A stretch of DNA of 64,000 bases from Gemmatimonadota bacterium (GCA_028874995.1 JAPPGM010000128.1:16445-80444); one strand, 5' to 3'. Positions 53,747 to 63,819 are shown, numbered from the stretch's first letter. A program made the numbers and translations. The notes: generated from the sequence alone by a model not told the origin.

Positions 53747-53849
53747 TGCTCAACTCTGTCAGGCGCGGCACTGTTGTCGCCACCAGCCCGGCGGAACACC
53801 GGCGACACCAGTCGGCGAACGGTGGCAACGAACGTCGAATGTGAACTCC

Positions 53850-54149
53850 ATGAACGGGAGGGACCCCTTGGCACTTCAACAGCGCGGGGAGCCCGGCGGA
53901 TCTGCGCCGCCTCCGGAAACCCGGTCTCCCGATAGCCACCCCTACGTCGAGCCGGACGGGGAGTTTCGTGGATTCCCGATCGTCTCCGTGATCCTCATGG
54001 CCGTGTTCCTGGTGGGCGGCAGCATCGGGCTCCTGGTGGACTGGCCGGCGGGCCCGGCCAACCTGGACTGGGGAGTATGGGTCGTCCTATATGGGGGATA
54101 TGGGTTTGTGATCGGCGCGGCGGTGTTTCACGCCCGTACGGGCCGTTGA
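53850..54149 (+). CDS. small two-helix membrane protein before the symporter gene
   Basis: From the ATG at 53850 the product has 99 residues: a hydrophilic N-terminal 40, then two membrane helices (FPIVSVILMAVFLVGGSIGLLV and WVVLYGGYGFVIGAAVF). A TTG at 53868 with a GGGAGGG site is an alternative start. It lies 14 bp before the sodium/solute symporter gene. Small two-helix partners of such transporters are known (the YhdT and DUF485 types), but this one does not clearly match either. Confidence 0.6.
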   Translation: MNGRDPLALQQRGEPGGSAPPPETRSPDSHPYVEPDGEFRGFPIVSVILMAVFLVGGSIGLLVDWPAGPANLDWGVWVVLYGGYGFVIGAAVFHARTGR

Positions 54150-54163
54150 CGAAGGGCGCCTGA

Positions 54164-55669
54164 ATGGCGGAATCGGCCCTCTACACCGTCATCCTCGTCG
54201 TCTATTTCGGGGCCCTGATGGGGCTCGGCTTCTGGTTCAACCGGCGAAACCGCTCCCGCCAGGAGTTTTTCCTCGCCCGGGGAGACCTCGGCCCCGCGAC
54301 GGTGGGTTTCTCCTACTCGGCCACCCAGATGAGCGGCAGCTCGTACATGGGCGCGGTCGGCACGGAGCGGGAACTCGGCTACAACTTCGCACCCGCGGGA
54401 GTCTCCTCGGCGGCGGCCGCCTGGTTCACCTACGTCCTGCTGGGCGAGCGCCTGCGCCGCCTGGCGTCACGGGTCCGCTGCACGACGATCGTGGACATCT
54501 TCGAAGCGCGCTACCGGGGCAGGGCGGTGAGCATGACCGCCACCCTGCTCATGCTCCTGGCCTTCATCCCGCTGATCGCGGCCCAGCTGAAGGCGGCGGG
54601 CAACCTCTTCGAAGTGCTGCTGGGGATGCCGTACCTGCTCGGGCTCGTCGTCTTCGGCGGGATCGTGATCGTGTACACGGTGATCGGGGGCATGCACGCG
54701 GTCGCGTGGACCGACCTGATCCAGGGGTCGATCATGATCGTGGGCTTTGCGGTGCTTGCCCCGGTGGCGGTCTCGGCGGCGGGCGGGTTCGCGGAGATGC
54801 ACCAGCGCTACGCCGAGTTCAACCCCGGCGGGATCTCCTTCTTGGGCGAGATGCCGGCGCTCTGGGTGGTGTCGTCGTTCCTGGTGTGGGGGTTCTTCCA
54901 GATCGGGGGCGCGCCCGCGGCCGTGACCCGTTTCCTCATTCCGAAGGACCGGGGGACGCTGCGCAAGGCGCTCGTCTTCTCGATCGCGTTTTCGTCGTTC
55001 ATCTACATCGGCTCGACGCTGATCGCCATCGCCTCCGGGGTGCTGCTGCCCGACCTGGAGCAGACCGACCTGGCGCTCCCCACCCTGGTGCAGCTGCTCA
55101 TGCACCCGCTCTTCGGCGGGATCCTGGTTGCGGCCGTTCTGGGCGCCACCATGTCGACGATCGACTCGGTCCTGCTGCTGGCGAGCTCGCTGGTGGTCGA
55201 GAATCTGTACGTGCCGATGGCGCGCCGCGTGGTGTCGCAGCGTCGCGGGGTGCGGCTGGCGCGCTGGACCACGCTGGGGATCGGGTTGCTCGCGCTGGTG
55301 GTCGCGGTGGATCCGCCGGCGACGATCCTCTTCATCGTGACGATGTCGTTCAGCCTGATGGCGTCGGCTTTTACGTTTCCGCTGCTGCTCGGGATGTGGT
55401 GGCCGCGCGCGACGAGGGCGGGGGGGCTGGCGGGGATGGTGGTGGGTGCGGCGACGTGCGTGGTGTGGTACGGCCTGGGCTACATGGAGCACGGGACCTT
55501 CGACAACTGGATCGCGGGGCTGTGGCCGGCGCTCGTGGGGCCGGGGGTGTCGCTGGTGCTGCTGGTGGGGGTGAGTCTAGTGACGAGGGGGCCGCCGCGT
55601 GAGGTGGTGGAGGTGTTCTTTGGGGAGGGGGAGGGGACTGCTGACGGGGTGTCGGCAGCCCGCGGCTAG
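54164..55669 (+). CDS. sodium/solute symporter (SSS family)
   Basis: The 501-residue protein has about 13 membrane helices and the SSS-family core: SATQMSGSSYMGAVG in the first repeat, TVIGGMHAVAWTDLIQGSIMI, and LGATMSTIDSVLLLASSLVVEN near helix 8, the sodium-site region. Substrates in this family include pantothenate, proline, acetate and sugars; sequence alone does not decide. It is probably co-transcribed with the small membrane protein at 53850. The reading frame ends in a Gly/Glu-rich cytoplasmic tail (FFGEGEGTADG). Confidence 0.88.
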   Translation: MAESALYTVILVVYFGALMGLGFWFNRRNRSRQEFFLARGDLGPATVGFSYSATQMSGSSYMGAVGTERELGYNFAPAGVSSAAAAWFTYVLLGERLRRLASRVRCTTIVDIFEARYRGRAVSMTATLLMLLAFIPLIAAQLKAAGNLFEVLLGMPYLLGLVVFGGIVIVYTVIGGMHAVAWTDLIQGSIMIVGFAVLAPVAVSAAGGFAEMHQRYAEFNPGGISFLGEMPALWVVSSFLVWGFFQIGGAPAAVTRFLIPKDRGTLRKALVFSIAFSSFIYIGSTLIAIASGVLLPDLEQTDLALPTLVQLLMHPLFGGILVAAVLGATMSTIDSVLLLASSLVVENLYVPMARRVVSQRRGVRLARWTTLGIGLLALVVAVDPPATILFIVTMSFSLMASAFTFPLLLGMWWPRATRAGGLAGMVVGAATCVVWYGLGYMEHGTFDNWIAGLWPALVGPGVSLVLLVGVSLVTRGPPREVVEVFFGEGEGTADGVSAARG

Positions 55670-55832
55670 TTGCCGAGGTCGGCGTGGTGGTGTCGAAGCG
55701 AACTCTGGGCGGCGACTGAACGTTCACACCGTCGCTCAACTCCGTGCAACCCGCACTCCGACCGTCCTGGACCGGCCCGCTTGAAAACCGCGGGGATTTT
55801 GTCCACGGCCCGCTCCCCCTATCCTATCCGTC

Positions 55833-58118
55833 ATGACCACCGCAGCTGAATCCCGCCGCCACCTCGGCCTCCTCGGCGCGACCGGCATCGGCGTAGGCGC
55901 CATCGTGGGCGGGGGATTTCTCGCGCTGGCCGGAATCGGTTTCCAGACCACCGGACCGAGCACGATCCTGGCCTTCGCCCTCAACGGCGGCATCGCGCTC
56001 CTGACGGTCTTCTCCTTCGCCGAGCTTGCCGCCCGGTTCCCGCGCTCCGGGGGCACGTACGCATACGCGCGGCGAGTGCTCACTGTCGAGGCGGCCTTCG
56101 CGGTGGGTTGGGTGGTGTGGTTCGCGTCGGCCGTGGCGGCGGTGCTGTACGCGATGGGGTTCGCGGTCTTCTTCGTGCCCTTCCTGGAACAGGTGTTGCG
56201 GCTGGCGGGCAACGAGCCTCCGGCGTGGCTGGGCGACCGCCTCGCGCTGGTCGGGTATGCGCTCTGCGCGGTGGCCTTCTACGCGTGGCGTCTGACCCGG
56301 TTCGCGGTCGGGGGACGCCAGTGGGAGACGATGGGGAAGGTGGTGGTCCTGGTCGTGCTGATCCTGGCCGGGTTCTTCGCGATCTTCACGGATGCGCCCG
56401 CCCCCGGCGATCTGGCGGCCCGCTTCCGCCCCTTCTTCACGGACGGCTTCACGGGGCTGCTCCAGGCCATGGGGTACACCTTCATCGCCCTCCAGGGATT
56501 CGACCTGATTACCGCGGTGGCCGGCGAAGTGCGCGACGCCGAACGCAACGTCCCCAAGGCGATGTTCCTATCGCTGGGCACCGCGCTGGTCATCTTCCTT
56601 CCGCTGCTCTTCCTGATCGTGGCGGTGGGCGTGCCGGGCCGGCCGGTGGCCGAGGTGGCCGCGGAGAATCCGGAAATCCTGGTGGCGGTGGCCGCCCGCA
56701 ACTTCATGGGGTCGGCCGGCTACTGGCTCGTGGTGGCCGCAGGTCTGCTCTCGATGCTCTCGGCGCTCCAGGTCAACCTGATCGCTTCGTCGCGCTTCGC
56801 CCAGGCGATGGCGACGGACCGGACGCTTCCGCAGCGGTATGCGCGCCTCACCTCCGCGACCGGGACGCCTACCGCCGCGGTGCGCCTCACAGCCGTGGTG
56901 GCCGCCTTCCTGCTGGTTGCGCTTCCGAATGTCGCGGCCGCGGGCGCCGCTTCCAGCCTCGTCTTCCTCGGGTGCTTCGCGCTCACCCACACGATTGCAT
57001 ATCTCGCGCGCAGGCGCGCGGGGCGGCCGTTGGGTTTCCACATCCCCTGGTTTCCCGCGATTCCGATCGCGGGCGGCTCGGCGTGCATGCTGATCGGCCT
57101 CTACCAGGCCGTCGCGGTGCCCTCGGCGGGGGTGCTCGCGGCGCTCTGGCTCGGCGCCGGCGCCATCCTCTACGCGCTGTTCCTCGGGCCGCGGGCGCGG
57201 GTGGTGGATGCCTCCTCCGAAGCGCGCGATCCGCAGATCATCAAGACGCGGGGGCGGCGCCCGCTGGTACTGACGCCGATCGCCAACCCGGCCAGCGCCC
57301 CGACGATGGTCGCGATGGCCAAGGCGCTCGCGCCGCCGGACGTGGGGCGGGTGCAGCTCCTCTCGGTGGTGGAGTGGCAGGACGGTCCCCCCGGTGGGGA
57401 TTTGCTGCGGGGCATCCGCGACGCGCAGTCGGTGCTGGGTGGGGCGCTCAGCACGGCGGTCGACGTGGACCTGCGGCCTGAGGCGCTGATCACGCTGCAC
57501 AAGGATCCCTGGAGCGAGATCGCGCGGGTGGCAGAGGCGACCCGTTGCGAGAAGCTGCTGCTGGGCGTCGGCGAGCTGGACGATTCACTGATGACGGGAC
57601 CGCTGGCCCGCGTGATCGGCGCGGTCGACGCCGATGTGATCATCCTGCGCGCTCCCCCGGACTGGCAGCCCACGGAAGCGCACTCGATCCTGGTTCCGTC
57701 TCGCGGAGGCCGCGACCAGAGTCCGGTGCGGGCGCGCCTCCTCGGCAGCCTGGCACGGACGGCGCCCCGTGACGTGGCATTCCTGGGGGTGCTTTCCCCC
57801 TCGATGGCAGGGGGCGCGCACCGCAGGGCGCTCAAGGACCTGGAACGCCTGGCCTGGGACGAGGTGGGTGACCAGGCGCACGCCGAACTGGCGGTGAGCG
57901 ACGACGTGGTGGCGCAGGTGGCGCGCCGGGCCGGCGAATGCGACCTCCTCATCCTGGGGTTCCATCGCAGGCGCCGCCGGCGTGCTGTCTTCAGCAACCT
58001 CATGCTCGAGATTGCGCGGGCCACGACCTGTCCGCTGGTCATGATCAGCCACCGGCACAGTTCGTCGGTGATAGCGAATCCGTCGCTGCTGGCGAACGTG
58101 GAGGCGTCGGGAGCGTAG
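55833..58118 (+). CDS. APC-family permease fused to universal-stress (UspA) domains
   Basis: A 761-residue protein. The first 450 residues form a 12-helix amino-acid/polyamine permease (GIGVGAIVGGGFLALAG in helix 1; FSFAELAARFPRSGGTYAYA is the classic helix-2/3 motif). The C-terminal 300 residues are cytoplasmic and hold two UspA-like alpha/beta domains (RRPLVLTPIANPASAP..., then AHSILVPSRGGRDQSPVRARL) with an ATP-loop-like G-x2-G-x9-G(S) spacing not fully preserved. Such fusions are known in archaea and bacteria and are thought to let transport respond to energy state. The substrate is unknown. Confidence 0.9.
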   Translation: MTTAAESRRHLGLLGATGIGVGAIVGGGFLALAGIGFQTTGPSTILAFALNGGIALLTVFSFAELAARFPRSGGTYAYARRVLTVEAAFAVGWVVWFASAVAAVLYAMGFAVFFVPFLEQVLRLAGNEPPAWLGDRLALVGYALCAVAFYAWRLTRFAVGGRQWETMGKVVVLVVLILAGFFAIFTDAPAPGDLAARFRPFFTDGFTGLLQAMGYTFIALQGFDLITAVAGEVRDAERNVPKAMFLSLGTALVIFLPLLFLIVAVGVPGRPVAEVAAENPEILVAVAARNFMGSAGYWLVVAAGLLSMLSALQVNLIASSRFAQAMATDRTLPQRYARLTSATGTPTAAVRLTAVVAAFLLVALPNVAAAGAASSLVFLGCFALTHTIAYLARRRAGRPLGFHIPWFPAIPIAGGSACMLIGLYQAVAVPSAGVLAALWLGAGAILYALFLGPRARVVDASSEARDPQIIKTRGRRPLVLTPIANPASAPTMVAMAKALAPPDVGRVQLLSVVEWQDGPPGGDLLRGIRDAQSVLGGALSTAVDVDLRPEALITLHKDPWSEIARVAEATRCEKLLLGVGELDDSLMTGPLARVIGAVDADVIILRAPPDWQPTEAHSILVPSRGGRDQSPVRARLLGSLARTAPRDVAFLGVLSPSMAGGAHRRALKDLERLAWDEVGDQAHAELAVSDDVVAQVARRAGECDLLILGFHRRRRRRAVFSNLMLEIARATTCPLVMISHRHSSSVIANPSLLANVEASGA

Positions 58119-58154
58119 CGGGTTCCGCGGAGGCGGCCTCTCGTCGCGGACGGC

Positions 58155-60689
58155 TCAGCGAAGCAGGTTTCGGTAGACCTCTATCGCGGTGTCCACGCGC
58201 GTCAGGAAGTGGTCGCGGTCCGCCGTCGTCGCCCACCGATCCCGTATCGCCACCCGCGCACGAAACGCCTCCGCCGCCGCCAGCAGGAAGCGAACATCCT
58301 CCTCGGATCGGTATTCGCGCCCGCCCGCGACGACCCACACGGGGCTGGTCTGTGCGAAGGCGTAGCTGTCCGCGACGAGCGAGCGACGGGGCCCCAGCGC
58401 CCTCGCGGCGATCCAGCCGCCCTCGTCGGTGCGCACCCGGGCCTCGACCCGGAACCGTTCACCCCTCTCCGTGGCGTCAAATGTCTCCACTACCGTGCCG
58501 TTGACCAGGATCTCGACCGTGGTCAAGGGGGTGATGGAGGCCGCCTCAACCACCACCAGCCGCTCCCCCCCGCCCCCTTCCGGCACGCGGATCTCGCCGC
58601 CGGGCTCCACTCCGTCGACCGTGAGGAAGAGCAGGGGACCGTTCGTCGCGAAGGTGCGGCGTTCGCGCACGGCCTCGAGCCAGGCGTCCACGCTGAGAGG
58701 GCCCTCCAGCCGCGCATACGTGCGGCTCGCGCCCGGACCGGGATCGCGCCAAACATCCGAGAAGTTGTCCGTGCCGCCGGTCGCGGCGAGGCGGAAGCCC
58801 GCGTTCAGCAGCCGGTAGTAGATCTCGGCGTTGGCGAGTTCGTCGTACCAGAAGCAGATGACGTCGTAGAAGTCGCCCGCGCCGAGGGCGGCGTCGACGG
58901 GGATCTCCGACACGCTCACGTTCTCGGGCGTGTCGACGGGTCCGTGGAACGGGTGCATGAAGCCGCCCGTTCCGCCCATTTCACGGGCGGCGTCGAGGTA
59001 GTCGGCGTTGAGGAGGTCCGCGGCGAACGGGGTGTTGGCGGCGCCTCCGATCAACGGCGTGATGAAATGGTCGATGCCCGCGAGGCCGACATGGCCGAAA
59101 TAGCCGCGAAACTCCTGCGCGTACTGGAGGATGTGCTCGCCGGTGGAGAGGGGGTGGGGGTGGCCGGTGAGATCGTCCCAGCGTCCCATGAGGCGTGTGC
59201 CGTCCATGTGGATGAGCGCGATGGCGACGCGCAGGTCCTCGCTGGCGATGTCGTTGAAGAAGTCCTCGTGGGTGAGGCCGTAGCGGCCCTGGTGGAGGTC
59301 GTGGACGTGGGTGTCGCCGGAGTACCAGCCGAGGTCGCGGGCGTCGATGAGGCGGTCGAGTTGCAGCGAAAGTTCCGGGTTGTCGCCGGGCGTGACTTCG
59401 ACGGTGTGGTAGATGGGGCGGTATTCGAGACCCTTGCGGACCTGGATCGTCGCGGGACCGGCGGGCACTTCGACCTCGAAGGTGCCAGTGGTGCGGAAGT
59501 AGTGGGTCTCGGTGGGAGTGAGGACGCGGTGGAAGCCGCCGCGGGGGGTGTAGCCGCGGCCGTCCGGGCCGTATACGGTGACGCGGGCTGGGGTGGGGTT
59601 GCCGGTCTCGTCCAACACGGTCGCACGCAGGCGCCCGACGGGGTCGAGGTATGCGCGGTCGCTTACGTCAAGCGTCTTCCACGAAGCCCGCGCACCACCC
59701 GAAACTGCCATCACATGCAGCTCGGTGGGACCTTTTTCATTGGAGACGAAGGCGATGCGGCCGCCATCGGGACTCACGCGCGGGGTGAGTTCGTGGCTCG
59801 TGCCGCCGGTCAGCCGGAGGGGATTGCCCCCGTCGGCGCCGATCAGCACGAGGTCGTTCGAGCCGGCCTCGTCCGACACGTACACCAGGGCGCTGCCGTC
59901 GGGGAGCCAGTCCGGCCGGGCGCGGTAGGCGGTCTCCTCGGAGCGAACCAGCGCCGGCTCGCCGCTGGCTGCCCGGATGTCGTCCCCCGGCTCCGACAAC
60001 GTCCGGGTCCAGATTCCCCCGCTCCCCGTCACCCCCGGCGCGGGCGCCATGTAGGCCAGCACCCCCTGCGGAGACACCCGCGGCTGGTACTGGTTCCCCG
60101 GCCCGACGATCACTGCTTCCCGTCCACCCACTCGGATTCTTGCGGGCGCAGCTGGAGCGCGCGTGGGAACCTCGATCCGGTGAATGTCCATGCCCCGGCC
60201 CGCCGTCGCGAAGTAGAGGAACCGCCCCTCCGGGCCCCACGCGGGCTGCACGCCCACGCCCCCGCCCACGGCCAGGTGCGTCACCTCGCCACCGTCCACC
60301 TCCAGCACCGCGATGGCCAGACCGGCACCCGCCTCCACCGTCATCGCAATGCGCGAACCGTCGGGGCTCCAGTCCGGCTCGAAGTGGTACCACGGCCCCC
60401 GCGTGAGCTGCTCGGCCGTACCGCCCTCCGCGGGGACACGCCAGATGTCGCCCGCCATGGCAAAGGCGATCCATTCGCCATCGGGGGACCATGTGGGGCT
60501 CATGGGGCCGGTGCTGACCGGTGGCAGCATGTGCAGTTCGCCCCGGATGTTCCCGTTCAGGCTGGCATAGCGCAGAACCGGGCTGCGCTCGGGTGCCTGC
60601 GCTGTGGCCTGCCCCAAGGCCGGGGCAGTCGAGATCGCCGTCAAGACAGCGGCGATGATTCTGGTGGACTTCGTCAGTATGGAAATCAT
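58155..60689 (-). CDS. CehA/McbA-family PHP-type hydrolase with TolB-like propeller
   Basis: An 844-residue secreted enzyme. A signal peptide (VLTAISTAPALGQ) leads into a TolB/WD40-like propeller (about 45-330; repeats such as SPTWSPDGEWIAFAM and FEPDWSPDGSRIAM). The C-terminal part is the PHP-type metallohydrolase of the CehA/McbA group, with the metal motif WYSGDTHVHDLH and later GTDNFSD and HPFHGPVD. CehA and McbA hydrolyse carbamate insecticides such as carbaryl, but the natural substrate here is unknown. The ATG at 60689 lies 46 bp after the metzincin stop, with TTACA and TGTAA half-sites in the gap, so it may share or have its own promoter. Confidence 0.85.
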   Translation of the reverse strand: MISILTKSTRIIAAVLTAISTAPALGQATAQAPERSPVLRYASLNGNIRGELHMLPPVSTGPMSPTWSPDGEWIAFAMAGDIWRVPAEGGTAEQLTRGPWYHFEPDWSPDGSRIAMTVEAGAGLAIAVLEVDGGEVTHLAVGGGVGVQPAWGPEGRFLYFATAGRGMDIHRIEVPTRAPAAPARIRVGGREAVIVGPGNQYQPRVSPQGVLAYMAPAPGVTGSGGIWTRTLSEPGDDIRAASGEPALVRSEETAYRARPDWLPDGSALVYVSDEAGSNDLVLIGADGGNPLRLTGGTSHELTPRVSPDGGRIAFVSNEKGPTELHVMAVSGGARASWKTLDVSDRAYLDPVGRLRATVLDETGNPTPARVTVYGPDGRGYTPRGGFHRVLTPTETHYFRTTGTFEVEVPAGPATIQVRKGLEYRPIYHTVEVTPGDNPELSLQLDRLIDARDLGWYSGDTHVHDLHQGRYGLTHEDFFNDIASEDLRVAIALIHMDGTRLMGRWDDLTGHPHPLSTGEHILQYAQEFRGYFGHVGLAGIDHFITPLIGGAANTPFAADLLNADYLDAAREMGGTGGFMHPFHGPVDTPENVSVSEIPVDAALGAGDFYDVICFWYDELANAEIYYRLLNAGFRLAATGGTDNFSDVWRDPGPGASRTYARLEGPLSVDAWLEAVRERRTFATNGPLLFLTVDGVEPGGEIRVPEGGGGERLVVVEAASITPLTTVEILVNGTVVETFDATERGERFRVEARVRTDEGGWIAARALGPRRSLVADSYAFAQTSPVWVVAGGREYRSEEDVRFLLAAAEAFRARVAIRDRWATTADRDHFLTRVDTAIEVYRNLLR

Positions 60690-60728
60690 GGTTTACATTT
60701 TGGAAAGTACAGGTGACATCTGTAAGGA
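60690..60728 (-). promoter_or_regulatory. TTACA/TGTAA element upstream of the CehA-type gene
   Basis: TTACA (60693-60697) and TGTAA (60721-60725) are inverted around 23 bp. In gene direction the stretch CCAAAATGTAA also matches the one at 3540-3550. The whole 46-bp gap between two minus-strand genes is AT-rich. Confidence 0.4.
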
Positions 60729-60735
60729 TTTGGCT

Positions 60736-63714
60736 TCAACGCCGGTTGTCGGAACCGGGGACACCCCGGGTGAAGAGCACTTCCAGTCCGGGACCGCCCG
60801 ATTCCGATGCCGCCCCTTGGCGGGCAGCAAGGATGGCCTTCTCGTCCCGCAGGATCGCCCGCACCTGGCTGGTACGTGGATCGCGCAGGATAGCGAGGGG
60901 CCGGTCGCTGGTTTCATCCAGGGTGAACGAGCCCTCCGGGCCCGAGAGGGTGATGTCGGCGAGGTTGCGGATCCGCTCGGACCGCAAGGGAAGGGCGTAC
61001 GCGAATCCCGCGCCGCCGTTGCCGTCCTCCACCCTCGGCATCTCGAAGCTGATCGAGAAGAGCTCGCGGCCGTCCCGGGCGCGCCCGGTGATCAGGTAGG
61101 GGCCGCTGGTGTGGGGAAGGGCGGGTGCGATGTCGGCCGCGAGGACCGGCTCCAGATGCAGACGGCCGCCGGCGTCCACGCCTCCCCACAGGAGCAGCGA
61201 TCTCTCCGGGCGTGAGTTGGCGAGCGAAGCGGAGGTGAGTGCCGCGGCAACCCGGTACCGGAGAGCTCTGTTGAAGTGGTGGTCGCCGACCCATCGTGGC
61301 GGGCAATAGGACATGAGGTCCCGTCTCTGCGAGGACACCAACGCTTCCTCGCGGAAATCGTAGCCCCAGGAGCCGATCGAACCGTTCCGGTACGGGTAGT
61401 GGGGATCCAGCTGCCCGGCCCCGCCGCAGGGAGCGTGCAGGAGGCTCAGGTTGTGGCCGATTTCGTGAGCCATGGTGGTCGAGTGGGGGACCGAGAAGCT
61501 GGCCCTGCCCGATACATAGGCAGCACCCCGGATACGGTTTGCCAGGCGTCCTGTCATCATGCCCATATAGTAGCCGCGTCCCCCTTCCATGACCTGGATC
61601 GCGCGGGTATGGCCAAGCAGGTCAACCGGGTTGTTGGATTCAACCTGCACCGGGTCGTGAGCCGTGACGCCCAGTTCGGCGATCGGCAGCAGAGTGCGGG
61701 TGGCCCACAGCAGCTTGCTCTCGCTCGGGTCGGCGGCCATCGCCGCGATCGAATCGATGACCGCCGAGTCGGGTGACGGCTCCCACAGGAAGGGGATCAG
61801 CGTGAGGTCGAACGCGGGCATCTCATGGACCGGAATGGCGATGCGTCCGGTTTCCGGTATCCGCTCGGGCAACCCCAGCGACGCGTCCATCGCCCCGGCC
61901 GGATCGACCCTGATGACCATTTCGAGCCCCGGCTGCACCCATTCGGCGGGGATCACGGCGTTCGCGGAAAGACCCAGGTCACTTTCGTCCACCTCCGTGG
62001 GCAGAGTGCCTGCCTTGTCCGGGATGTTCGCGACATACACCCGCGCCCCGCGCAGGTAGAAGGTTGCGCGGACGCGGGGAATGCGATCGCCACCGGACCG
62101 CGCGGCGGTCACGAAGACCCTGAGCAGCGCGTCCTCGCCGGCCACCAGGGGAACCGGGTAGCGGCGTGACTGAACCGCCTGCGTGAGATACGCCGCCCAG
62201 GCGTCGCAGCGGGCCACCCGGCTCTCCGGAATCCGTTCCAGCCATGCCAGGAATGCGGTGTCGGAGGGTGCGCAGAGTCCGGTGCCTCCAGTCAGCAGCT
62301 TCTCGACCAGGTTGAGCGAGGCGAGACCGGCGGGGAGTTCTCCGGCAAGCTCGTCGTTGTCGGTGAGGTCCAGCTGCCGGAGCCCGATCAGGTCTCCCAA
62401 CTCGGGCGGAACCGTACCGGCCAGTCCGTTGTCGTCCAGGTTAAGCCCGAAAACCCGCCCGTCCAGGGGAGCCTGGACCCCGTACCAGTTCCGAACCGGA
62501 GCTTCCGTCAACCAGTTGGCCGTCCTGTTCCAGCCGGAACCCCCCGTCGCCTCGAAGAACGCGACCAGCGCCGCGCGATCCCGGTGCACGACGGTGATCC
62601 TTGCCGTCCCGGCCACGCCATCGACGGTTGCGCTGATCGTTGCTCTGCCTTCGCGGCCGGCTGTGACCAGGCCGATGTCGTCCACCGGCGCCACTGACGT
62701 GGCGCTGGAGACCCAGGCGAACTCTGCCGCCTGCGCGACTCGGTTACCGTTCGCGTCCAGTGCGGCCGCGGCCAGGCGAAGGGTGTCGCCTCCCACGATG
62801 GTGGGAGTGGCGGGGGAGATCGCGACCGATCGTACCACCTGCATGACCGTGATGTGTGCCTCGCCCGACGCTTCACCGGCCGTGGCCCTGACCGCGGTCG
62901 TTCCGTTTCCGGCCGCGGTGGCCGTCCCGGCGGAATCGACCGCTGCGACGGCCGGGTCTCCACTCTCCCAGGAGACCGCAGCCTCGGACAACGGCCTCCC
63001 GATCTGGTCGAGGACCACGGCGGTGAGCGTCGTCCGTTGGCCCAGCGCGGTGAGCAGCACCGAGTCGGGGCTGACCACGACGGTGGTTGGAGCCGGCGTC
63101 TCGACGCGCGCCTCGATCCCGTACGCGGTCGCGAGTCCCTCCGTGTCGGTGGCGGTCACAGTGACGGTGGCCATGCCCTGCGCCCCGCCCGTAACCGTCA
63201 CCGTATCACTGATCGTGGTGACCGTCACAACGCTCTCGTCGGAGGTCGCGGCCGTGTAGACAAGGGCGTCTCCGTCCGGGTCGCTGAAGTAGACCGACAG
63301 CACGATCACGGCAGCTTCGCCGGTAATCAGTCCCAGCGGGGGGATGGAACCGGTCACCGGAGCCCGGTTCGGCACGGTCACCGGGAAACTCTGCTGGGCC
63401 GAGAGCCCGTCGGGGTCCAAGGCGGTAACGGTTACGGTCGCCGTGCCCTTTGCCACACCCGACACGGAGAGAATGCTCCCGGACACTGCGGGGATCGCCA
63501 CCCCCGGGTGGGAAGTCCTGGCCGTGTACGTGAGCGCGTCCCCGTCCGGGTCGTCGAAGTGGGCGGAGAGGTCGACCGTGGCCGTTTCGCCGACGCTGAC
63601 GATGAGCGCGGGGATCGGGGCGACCGGCAGGGGGGCGTCCGCGCAGGCCGCCGCCCAGACGGCGGCCAGCAGTCCGTGGAGGAGTCCACGCGGGCGCCGG
63701 GAGCGGGAAGTCAT
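60736..63714 (-). CDS. large metzincin lipoprotein with cadherin-like, Big_2 and LRR regions
   Basis: A 992-residue surface protein. It starts with a lipobox-like AAACAD after a hydrophobic stretch. Two cadherin-like repeats follow (SAHFDDPDGDALTYTA and SVYFSDPDGDALVYTA), then Big_2-type Ig-like domains (AVSWESGDPAVAAVDSAGTA), and a short leucine-rich-repeat segment (WLTEAPVRNWYGVQ, then LNLDDNGLAGTVPPELGDL). The C-terminal third is a metzincin zinc peptidase with HEIGHNLSLLH at 750-760 and a Met-turn in DLMSYC. The combination of eukaryotic-like adhesion repeats with a peptidase suggests contact with particles or a host. The start at 63714 begins the signal sequence; the frame is open 72 codons further but across the AT-rich regulatory region. 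Confidence 0.85.
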   Translation of the reverse strand: MTSRSRRPRGLLHGLLAAVWAAACADAPLPVAPIPALIVSVGETATVDLSAHFDDPDGDALTYTARTSHPGVAIPAVSGSILSVSGVAKGTATVTVTALDPDGLSAQQSFPVTVPNRAPVTGSIPPLGLITGEAAVIVLSVYFSDPDGDALVYTAATSDESVVTVTTISDTVTVTGGAQGMATVTVTATDTEGLATAYGIEARVETPAPTTVVVSPDSVLLTALGQRTTLTAVVLDQIGRPLSEAAVSWESGDPAVAAVDSAGTATAAGNGTTAVRATAGEASGEAHITVMQVVRSVAISPATPTIVGGDTLRLAAAALDANGNRVAQAAEFAWVSSATSVAPVDDIGLVTAGREGRATISATVDGVAGTARITVVHRDRAALVAFFEATGGSGWNRTANWLTEAPVRNWYGVQAPLDGRVFGLNLDDNGLAGTVPPELGDLIGLRQLDLTDNDELAGELPAGLASLNLVEKLLTGGTGLCAPSDTAFLAWLERIPESRVARCDAWAAYLTQAVQSRRYPVPLVAGEDALLRVFVTAARSGGDRIPRVRATFYLRGARVYVANIPDKAGTLPTEVDESDLGLSANAVIPAEWVQPGLEMVIRVDPAGAMDASLGLPERIPETGRIAIPVHEMPAFDLTLIPFLWEPSPDSAVIDSIAAMAADPSESKLLWATRTLLPIAELGVTAHDPVQVESNNPVDLLGHTRAIQVMEGGRGYYMGMMTGRLANRIRGAAYVSGRASFSVPHSTTMAHEIGHNLSLLHAPCGGAGQLDPHYPYRNGSIGSWGYDFREEALVSSQRRDLMSYCPPRWVGDHHFNRALRYRVAAALTSASLANSRPERSLLLWGGVDAGGRLHLEPVLAADIAPALPHTSGPYLITGRARDGRELFSISFEMPRVEDGNGGAGFAYALPLRSERIRNLADITLSGPEGSFTLDETSDRPLAILRDPRTSQVRAILRDEKAILAARQGAASESGGPGLEVLFTRGVPGSDNRR

Positions 63715-63819
63715 CAGGTTGGCAGGACGCGAGGAGCGGACAGCTGCCGGGCTAACTTGTTCGATGAGCCACGCGGGGTGCGGTGTTTTGAGACCAAAAT
63801 ATATACTATACATGACACA

